From DATJLY01 sp035532935 (GTDB lineage: Bacteria > Pseudomonadota > Alphaproteobacteria > ATCC43930 > CGMCC-115725): a stretch of DNA of 64,000 bases. Below, piece by piece: positions 58,625-64,000 of this stretch. Each line of letters starts with the position of its first letter. Position 1 is the stretch's first letter. The stretch lies in the NCBI GenBank assembly GCA_035532935.1, contig DATKQE010000098.1, forward strand, positions 1 to 64,000, given 5' to 3'. The notes under the pieces were generated by a model, which made no database searches, was not told where the DNA came from, and worked only from the letters and a program-made list of their open reading frames with translations. A program made the translations under genes and the position numbers.

Positions 58625-60328
58625 CTAGAAATGATTGTGCGGCACGGAAAACGAGGAGCCGCCGTGCACGATCTCGCCGGTCGTGTCGTTGAGGATCAGC
58701 GGCTTGAGGTTGGGCCGATCGTCGAAATCGAACATGTTGGTGATCGAGCCGGCAATGCGGTCGAACGAGCCTGTTCCGGCGGCCGGTGCGGTCGGGCCGT
58801 CAATGAACCCGAGGCCCCAGTTGTATTCGATGAAGGCGATGGAGGAGGACTGGTCGGTCGTGGTGTGATCGACGAAATTCCGCTTCGCCCACGGCGAGAT
58901 CACGAGATAGGGAATGCGCGGACCATAGCCGCAGCGCCCGAGCACGGCGCCGCCGGCCGGCGTGCCGCAATTGCCGGAACCGGCGAAGAAATCGGCCGAC
59001 GAATTCGACGTATTCACGATCGGGCCGGTCACATGGTCATACCAGCCGTCCGAGTCGTCCCAGTTGATGATGACCGCGGTTTCGCCCCACTCCGGCGATT
59101 GCTGCAGCGCGTTGATCACATCGACGAGGAAGGTCTGCTCCGACAGCGGATCGGAATAGCCGGGATGTCCATCCTCGAATGACGGCGCCTTGAGGAAGGA
59201 AACCGCCGGCAGGCGGTCCGCGCCCAGCGCCGTGAAGAAATCGGACAGGTCATACTGATGATTGGCCTGATCGGTTCGGCCGATCATGGCCGCCGATGTC
59301 GGACGAAGATGGTGCGGGTTGCGCGTCGACGCGAAGTACATGAACGGCTCGTGATGCGCCGAATAATCGGTGACGGAAGTGTGAACGTTTACATTGGTGG
59401 GATTTCCGTCGGTAGGATTCGCCGCGGTGGGATGCGCGGTATGCGCCGATCCGCAAACGGCCGGCGATTTCAGCGACCCATCGCTGTTGAATTGCGCCGG
59501 CTGGGTCGGCAGGAAGCCGCCCTCGAACCAGCCCCACGTGATTCCCTTGGCGTTGAGCAGGTCGCCGATATTCGTCCCCGTCATGAACAAGGTGGTCTTG
59601 CCGTTGACCGTGCCGCCGGCATCCTGGCCGCAATCATCGAGATAGGGGTCGATATCGCCGATGTCGGTGCCGTCGACCACCCCGCTCGTCGTCGTGGTCG
59701 CCGCGACCCCGCCGGAGAACGTATAGGCGGTGGCCCCGTGGGTCTGCCCGGTAATGAGGTTGAGTGCGCCCGGCGTCGAGGGGCCGAAGGTCGTGCCGAA
59801 CTCGTTGTCGTTCATTGCATAGTGTTGCGCGTAGTTCCATAACGCCGTGACGGTGTTGCCGTCGTAGTACCCCATCACGGTCGAGCCGTCGGTCTTGCAT
59901 CCGACACCCGTCTTGCTCGTGTGCTGCACGAACATGTCGAGCAGCCCGTTGTCCGCCGCCTTCTGCTCGTCACTGTAGCCGTGATCCTCGTCGCAGGTGA
60001 CCGCCTCCGACGCATCAAGGCGGAACGGCTGGAACTCGTTCGGATTGCTGGTGAGGAGCCCGCCGCTGAGACCGTTCACCGAGGGGGTGTCGTCCAGCGC
60101 ATGGAACGACGGCTCGCCGGACGGGTTTGCGGCGATCGGATAGGTCGCGAAGTAATGATCGAACGTGATGTTTTCCTGAAAGATGACGACGATGTGCTTA
60201 ATCGGCGTCAGGGTCTGCGTGTCGTGGTCGCGATCCGCCGCACGGCTCGATGGGGCGCCGGCCAACGCCGCGGCGGCGGCCAGAGCGGCGAGCATCGCAC
60301 GCCAATCCACCATCCAATGCTTTCTCAC
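58625..60328 (-). CDS. Secreted phospholipase C/acid phosphatase family (AcpA-like)
   Basis: The 567-aa protein has a signal peptide (MLAALAAAAALAGAPSSRA) and the phosphoesterase-family domain. It opens with IKHIVVIFQENITFDHYFAT (catalytic region of PLC/AcpA enzymes) followed by NEFGTTFGPSTPGALNLITG, then VIINWDDSDGWYDHVTGPIV and IPYLVISPWAKRNFVDHTTT. Such enzymes cleave phospholipids or phosphomonoesters outside the cell and are often T2SS substrates. GGAGG precedes the GTG at 60328. It sits between gspC and gspM inside the T2SS locus, so it is a good candidate cargo. Ser/Thr phosphatase versus lipase activity cannot be told. Confidence 0.9.
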   Translation of the reverse strand: MRKHWMVDWRAMLAALAAAAALAGAPSSRAADRDHDTQTLTPIKHIVVIFQENITFDHYFATYPIAANPSGEPSFHALDDTPSVNGLSGGLLTSNPNEFQPFRLDASEAVTCDEDHGYSDEQKAADNGLLDMFVQHTSKTGVGCKTDGSTVMGYYDGNTVTALWNYAQHYAMNDNEFGTTFGPSTPGALNLITGQTHGATAYTFSGGVAATTTTSGVVDGTDIGDIDPYLDDCGQDAGGTVNGKTTLFMTGTNIGDLLNAKGITWGWFEGGFLPTQPAQFNSDGSLKSPAVCGSAHTAHPTAANPTDGNPTNVNVHTSVTDYSAHHEPFMYFASTRNPHHLRPTSAAMIGRTDQANHQYDLSDFFTALGADRLPAVSFLKAPSFEDGHPGYSDPLSEQTFLVDVINALQQSPEWGETAVIINWDDSDGWYDHVTGPIVNTSNSSADFFAGSGNCGTPAGGAVLGRCGYGPRIPYLVISPWAKRNFVDHTTTDQSSSIAFIEYNWGLGFIDGPTAPAAGTGSFDRIAGSITNMFDFDDRPNLKPLILNDTTGEIVHGGSSFSVPHNHF

Positions 60329-60505
60329 GGTCCTTCCCTCCAAATTGCGTTGTGGCAATGGCGCAGGCGGCCGATTACAGGCCACACATCTCCCCACGCG
60401 GCCGTGCGCCGTGTCGTGATCCAAAAACGTGTTTGCAGGAACCTGCGCGCCGCAGACTAGCCGGCGATTATGACCGCCATCGCTCAGAACCGTGACAGTC
60501 CCGTG

Positions 60506-61123
60506 TCATCGTCGGCGGGGTGTCACGGACGGCAGCGCCGGTAACGCGGCGGCGTGCACGAAGCCGTAAACATCGAAGCGCGCCTCGAGCGTACCCGTAT
60601 CGACGTCACCGTAACCGCGGCGCCTCGGGTCCAATCGCGGCCTGATCTCGACATTGTCGATGAACAGAAAGGGGGTCGCCGATTCGAGGTCGTAGAAAAC
60701 CCGTACCAGGCCCGCAAGCGGGATCGCCATCAGGCCGCGCACGCCGACACGCTTGAGCTTGCCTTCGGCGTCGCTCGCCAGAATCTGCGTGCTCGTGAGT
60801 TCGCCCTTGCCGGCCGCGGCCAGGGCCTTGATGCGATTCTGGAGGTCCGCAGCGATCAGCGTCTCGTTCGAACCCTGAAGAAATCCTTCCTGCGTCGCCT
60901 GCTGCCGTTCCAGTACGCCGAGCTCGGCCTTGCGCGCCGCGCGCTCGCCGGCGATCTGCTCGAATCGCGCCAGCGCCGCGTTGAGATCGGCAATTTCGCG
61001 CCGGTTGTCCGCGACCGTATCGAGCAGCGGCAGCGCGATCGCCAGATAGCCGGCCGTGACCAGCGCCGCCAGAATGCCGAGCGCCAGGCAGCGGCTTGCG
61101 ATGGGGCCAAATCGAACCGTCAT
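60506..61123 (-). CDS. gspM: Type II secretion assembly protein GspM
   Basis: The 205-aa protein has a short cytoplasmic start, one membrane helix (CLALGILAALVTAGYLAIAL), a coiled-coil region (about 35-75, with REIADLNAALARFEQIAGER) and a GspM-like periplasmic domain (about 85-180, FYDLESATPFLFIDNVEIRP). GspM works with GspL in the inner-membrane platform. Its ATG overlaps the gspL stop by four bases. It is the last gene of the minus-strand gspF-H-I-J-L-M series, followed by the phospholipase gene. Confidence 0.85.
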   Translation of the reverse strand: MTVRFGPIASRCLALGILAALVTAGYLAIALPLLDTVADNRREIADLNAALARFEQIAGERAARKAELGVLERQQATQEGFLQGSNETLIAADLQNRIKALAAAGKGELTSTQILASDAEGKLKRVGVRGLMAIPLAGLVRVFYDLESATPFLFIDNVEIRPRLDPRRRGYGDVDTGTLEARFDVYGFVHAAALPALPSVTPRRR

Positions 61124-62211
61124 CGGCCGGGTTCCCGAATCTGCGCCGCGATGTCGAACTGCTCACGGTTGAGGGCGGAATTCTGCGTCACCGGCGAGCG
61201 GTAGGCGGCATTGGCGAAGGCGGACGAGCGATCGAGAAGCCCCAACAGGCTCGCGGCCGATGTCGCGAACCCGGCGATCCGCACCTCCTTGGCGTCGATC
61301 TGCAGCTCGGTCAGCCAGACGTCGTCGGGCAAAAGACGTGTCAGTTCATCGAGGATTTCCGTCACCGGCACGGTATTGCGCTTGCGGGCGGTGAGGACCT
61401 GCGCGTTGGCTTTTTCGGCCTCGATCGCCTTGCGCAACCGCGCACTCTCTTCGGCGTCGCGCCGTGCCTCGGCGATGCGGGCGGTGAGCAGGCGAACCTG
61501 CGCATCGGTCTCTACGATCGGCGTGACGGCGGCCGCCACGGCCAGCGCCGTCGCCGCGACGGCGGTCGCGACCACGGCGATCCGCAGCAGGCGATGCGCG
61601 GCGGGTTGTTTCGCCTTGAGAAGCAGATCGCACGGGACCGGCGTTGCACCGTCCGGACCTGCGACCTCGATCGCGACCGCGCGGAACCCCAGATCCTGCG
61701 CCGCGCGCATGGCGTTCTGGACGGCGTCGCGCTGCACCACGGTGATCTCGGCCTGCAGGTTCCGCGCCTTGCGGTCGCGTCTCGCGATGCGCGTGCTGTA
61801 GAAGACGTCCTCGCGCTTGAAGGGCGTAAGCCGCTCGAACTCGAATCCGATCACCTGGTCGATGTTGCGTTCGGCCGCCAGCGGCAAGCTTACGACCGAG
61901 CGCAACGCCTTGTCGGCCGGTAGTCGAACGACGACGTCGCCGGCGCCGTTCCGGGCGACCGGCCGATCCCAAGCGCGTGACGCAACCCCGACGCGTCCGG
62001 GGTTCGGCGATCGAACGCCTTCGCCAACGACGAAAGAGGCGCCGCTGGCATCGAAAGCGAGCACGGATCGTCCATGCCATGCTGCGATCCTCTGCCGCCA
62101 GGCGGCGGGAACGCAGGCGACCAGTTCGCCGATCCACCACGCGAATGCCTGACGCACCACCGCGTCCGGCCGGAATCTGCCGGTCATGCCGGCGAGCGCA
62201 TCCCGGTTCAT
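61120..62211 (-). CDS. gspL: Type II secretion protein GspL (PilN/actin-like)
   Basis: The 363-aa protein has an actin-like cytoplasmic part (MNRDALAGMTGRFRPDAVVR, SLPLAAERNIDQVIGFEFER with LTPFKREDVFYST), one membrane helix (about 200-222, LLRIAVVATAVAATALAVAA) and a periplasmic coiled-coil plus ferredoxin-like PilN/GspL domain (TEILDELTRLLPDDVWLTEL with QIDAKEVRIAGFATSAASLL). It couples the cytoplasmic ATPase GspE to the platform. The ATG at 62211 overlaps gspJ by four bases; the upstream open frame is without homology. Confidence 0.88.
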   Translation of the reverse strand: MNRDALAGMTGRFRPDAVVRQAFAWWIGELVACVPAAWRQRIAAWHGRSVLAFDASGASFVVGEGVRSPNPGRVGVASRAWDRPVARNGAGDVVVRLPADKALRSVVSLPLAAERNIDQVIGFEFERLTPFKREDVFYSTRIARRDRKARNLQAEITVVQRDAVQNAMRAAQDLGFRAVAIEVAGPDGATPVPCDLLLKAKQPAAHRLLRIAVVATAVAATALAVAAAVTPIVETDAQVRLLTARIAEARRDAEESARLRKAIEAEKANAQVLTARKRNTVPVTEILDELTRLLPDDVWLTELQIDAKEVRIAGFATSAASLLGLLDRSSAFANAAYRSPVTQNSALNREQFDIAAQIREPGR

Positions 62212-62876
62212 GACGATCCGCTCCCGCGAAGCCGCGCCTGCCGCGGTGCAACGAGAATATCCGGGACGAAGGAGCCGTCGGCAAGCACGATGCGGAGCCG
62301 GATGAGAAGTGGAAGATCGGCGCTGTCGCTCCAGCGATCGTGCCAACGCGAGGTCCGGTCGGGTGGAACCACCCCGAAATAGCCGAACGCGACCTTGCGC
62401 ACATGGTCGAAGAGGACCGATGGCCGCAACTCGCCCGGCGCGTTTCGCACGGCGCCCCGCGCGGCCAGTTTCCAGGTGACTGTCAACCGCCGGCCGTTGC
62501 GCCCGCCGACAACGGCAAGCGTCAACCGCTGCAGCCCGCCCATGGCAAGATAGGCCGGCGGCAGGGTGACGAAGGCGAGGCGGTCGGGCGCGCCGTCGAA
62601 GTCGATCACCCGTCGCGCGGCACCCGGCGTCATCGACAGCGCCTGAGCATTCTGCAATGCGGCCAGAAGAAACCCCTGCGCCGTAGCGAGTTGCGCCGAC
62701 CGATCCGCTCGTTCGCTGCCAGCATCGACGGCGCGCGCGCCGAATCGCAATCCGCCGAACAGGAACACGGTCAAAAGCCCGATCAAGGCGACCGAAATCA
62801 ACATCTCAACGAGGGTGAAGCCCGGGGCCGGCGGGGCATTGCGTTTCCTCTTGAGCATGCGATGGGACCCGATCAT
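62208..62876 (-). CDS. gspJ: Type II secretion minor pseudopilin GspJ
   Basis: The 222-aa protein has a prepilin-type N-terminus, PAPGFTLVEMLISVALIGLL, with cleavage before Phe and Glu at mature position 5. A GspJ-like C-terminal domain follows (LTLAVVGGRNGRRLTVTWKL, VRKVAFGYFGVVPPDR, LLIRLRIVLADG). With GspK and GspI it forms the pseudopilus tip. It overlaps both gspI and gspL by four bases. A second start (MLKRK) is possible. Confidence 0.9.
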   Translation of the reverse strand: MIGSHRMLKRKRNAPPAPGFTLVEMLISVALIGLLTVFLFGGLRFGARAVDAGSERADRSAQLATAQGFLLAALQNAQALSMTPGAARRVIDFDGAPDRLAFVTLPPAYLAMGGLQRLTLAVVGGRNGRRLTVTWKLAARGAVRNAPGELRPSVLFDHVRKVAFGYFGVVPPDRTSRWHDRWSDSADLPLLIRLRIVLADGSFVPDILVAPRQARLRGSGSS

Positions 62877-63277
62877 TGCCGCAACGCAAGGCGCAGGGTC
62901 CGAAGCGTTATGGACTGCGCGCGCTGGCCCTCGCGCCAGGTCACGGTCACGGCAACCTCGTAAGGAACGACATAGAGTTGGGCCGGCTCGGTGCGGTCGG
63001 GCGGCGTGTAGAGGCGAGCGGTCACTGCGATCCTGTAGGGACCGTCATCCGTCGCAGCGTTCATGCCGTCGCTCAGCTTCACGCTCGTGCCGAGGGTTTC
63101 GAGGGTCGATTCCGCCAGCGTGGTGGCCTCGGCATAGGCGCCGGCGCGGGCGCTTCCGGCAACCCCGCCCGAGAAGCTGCGCAGCAGGGCGACGAGAAGC
63201 ACCGCCGCGATCGCGAACGCGACGAGAACCTCGACGAGCGTGAATCCGCCCGGCCTAATGCGTCGCCGTATCGCCAT
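62873..63277 (-). CDS. gspI: Type II secretion minor pseudopilin GspI
   Basis: The protein, about 134 aa from ATG 63277, has the prepilin leader MAIRRRIRPGGFTLVEVLVA (cleavage before Phe, Glu5 present), a hydrophobic helix, then SARAGAYAEATTLAESTLET and a C-terminal domain ending AQSITLRTLRLALRQ. It is a tip pseudopilin. An earlier ATG at 63316 exists and cannot be excluded. The gene starts 20 bases inside the gspH coding region, and its end overlaps gspJ. Confidence 0.88.
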   Translation of the reverse strand: MAIRRRIRPGGFTLVEVLVAFAIAAVLLVALLRSFSGGVAGSARAGAYAEATTLAESTLETLGTSVKLSDGMNAATDDGPYRIAVTARLYTPPDRTEPAQLYVVPYEVAVTVTWREGQRAQSITLRTLRLALRQ

Positions 63278-63734
63278 CGATCGAAACGCGGCCCGTGAGC
63301 CAATCCACCATGACATCCGTCCGGCGATTGCCCTGGATCAGCCGAATGCCCCCGCCGGTCGCGCTGCCATCCGGAAAGAACCGGATGTTTCCCGTCGTGC
63401 CATTGTCGCGCTCGTCCGTCGTGGTGATGAGCACGGCGTGAACGTCGCCGGGAAGCCGGCCCGTCATCCGGGCGCCCCCAGCCAGGTAGGCGCCGCTGGC
63501 GGTATCGATGGTGAACACCTGCGGCCGGGCCCGTGTGATCGCCAGGCTTCGCGCCTGGCGCAACGCGGCGGCGATCTCCAGGCTTGCGGCGCGCATTTCC
63601 GCCGCTCCGCCGCTCCCCATCAGCGGCGGCAGCGTTGCCGCCATGACCAGCGCCATGATGACGAGGACGAGCAGGACCTCGATCAGCGTGAAGCCGCCGC
63701 TGCGGAGGGATCGCGCGTCCATCCCAGCCATCAC
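63255..63734 (-). CDS. gspH: Type II secretion minor pseudopilin GspH
   Basis: The 159-aa protein has a prepilin-type N-terminus, RSGGFTLIEVLLVLVIMALV, cleaved before Phe with Glu at mature position 5. The GspH region LRQARSLAITRARPQVFTID and GNIRFFPDGSATGGGIRLIQ, ending VSIDGDTATH, matches GspH/FimT-like pseudopilins. It overlaps gspI and begins next to the gspF end (four-base overlap). The first of two close Met codons is used; MDARSL two residues on is also possible. Confidence 0.92.
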   Translation of the reverse strand: MMAGMDARSLRSGGFTLIEVLLVLVIMALVMAATLPPLMGSGGAAEMRAASLEIAAALRQARSLAITRARPQVFTIDTASGAYLAGGARMTGRLPGDVHAVLITTTDERDNGTTGNIRFFPDGSATGGGIRLIQGNRRTDVMVDWLTGRVSIDGDTATH

Positions 63735-64000
63735 ATCGCAAGATTATAGACGCTGAAGATCGCGCTCAGAATCGCGCTCACCACGACCGCTACGACCAGC
63801 CCGAGCCCGATCGTCACCGCGGGAACGAGAAGCGCGAGCAGCCGGTCGACGCTGCGCCGGGATTCGCGGTCGTAGATGTCGGCGAGCCGGAGCAGCATCT
63901 CATCGAGCCGCGCCGATTCCTCGCCGACGCGCACCATCTGCACGACGAGCGCCGGCATGACGCCGGTTTGCGCGAGCGGCCCCGCGAGACCCTTGCCCTC
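63731..64000 (-). CDS. gspF: Type II secretion inner-membrane platform protein GspF, C-terminal part
   Basis: Only the last 89 codons are visible, running in from beyond the window end. The visible part contains VVQMVRVGEESARLDEMLLR, the hallmark of the second T2SF domain of GspF, and then SVDRLLALLVPAVTIGLGLV with the final membrane helix and SAIFSVYNLAM. GspF is the membrane platform protein that interacts with the GspE ATPase and pseudopilins. gspE and gspG are presumably upstream outside the window. Its stop overlaps the gspH start. Confidence 0.93.
   Translation of the reverse strand, partial: EGKGLAGPLAQTGVMPALVVQMVRVGEESARLDEMLLRLADIYDRESRRSVDRLLALLVPAVTIGLGLVVAVVVSAILSAIFSVYNLAM

Overview
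The window is GC-rich bacterial chromosome, most likely from an alphaproteobacterium of the Rhodospirillales/Rhizobiales type. The grounds are the gene content: a Tad/Cpa pilus locus with CtrA-like upstream sites, a YeaG-YeaH-SpoVR stress cluster, an L-aspartate dehydrogenase, an ErVIT1-type iron transporter and two TPP riboswitches. No rRNA, tRNA, CRISPR array or transposase was found.

Layout. 1-2480 is the integrase end of an integrated element: tyrosine integrase, two AlpA-like regulators and a RepA-like ATPase cut by the window edge. 2486-13827 is core metabolism and stress: ferritin-VIT1 transporter, msrB, spoVR-yeaH-prkA, nadX, an APH-fold phosphotransferase and a TPR-SPOR lipoprotein. 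13888-16797 is a TPP riboswitch followed by thiO-thiS-thiG-thiE. A GST follows, then the minus-strand Tad pilus operon cpaB-cpaC-cpaD-cpaE-cpaF-tadB-tadC (25312 down to 17548). The short pilin gene flp lies upstream at 25806-25967. cpaB and flp share a duplicated upstream block of about 105 bp.

26442-33879 is mixed: a tiny basic secreted protein, an amidase operon, a DOPA-dioxygenase-like protein, acyltransferase 3, an HpaB-like hydroxylase and a Lon-like protease without a Walker A motif. 34214-36658 holds a second TPP riboswitch, thiC and a Nudix hydrolase. At 36727-36857 there is a 14-codon ORF behind a perfect complement of the 16S rRNA 3' tail, followed by hairpins. panC-rfbB-rfbA come next, then envelope polysaccharide genes: CapD-like dehydratase, YdcF, GT4, epimerase and a WecA-like transferase. 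45819-49119 has small envelope proteins, a methyltransferase and a YkgJ-type cysteine-cluster protein. After a flavin monooxygenase, a lone TRAP binding protein, an ECF sigma factor and a secreted beta-propeller-like protein, the window ends in a type II secretion locus. gspD and gspK are on plus; gspC, a phospholipase C and gspM-L-J-I-H-F are on minus.

Together the genes describe a bacterium with two secretin-based envelope machines (Tad pilus and T2SS) and surface polysaccharide synthesis. Its thiamin synthesis is split into two separately riboswitch-controlled units. Most start sites were chosen from Shine-Dalgarno spacing, four-base ATGA/GTGA overlaps and signal-peptide logic; uncertain ones are flagged.
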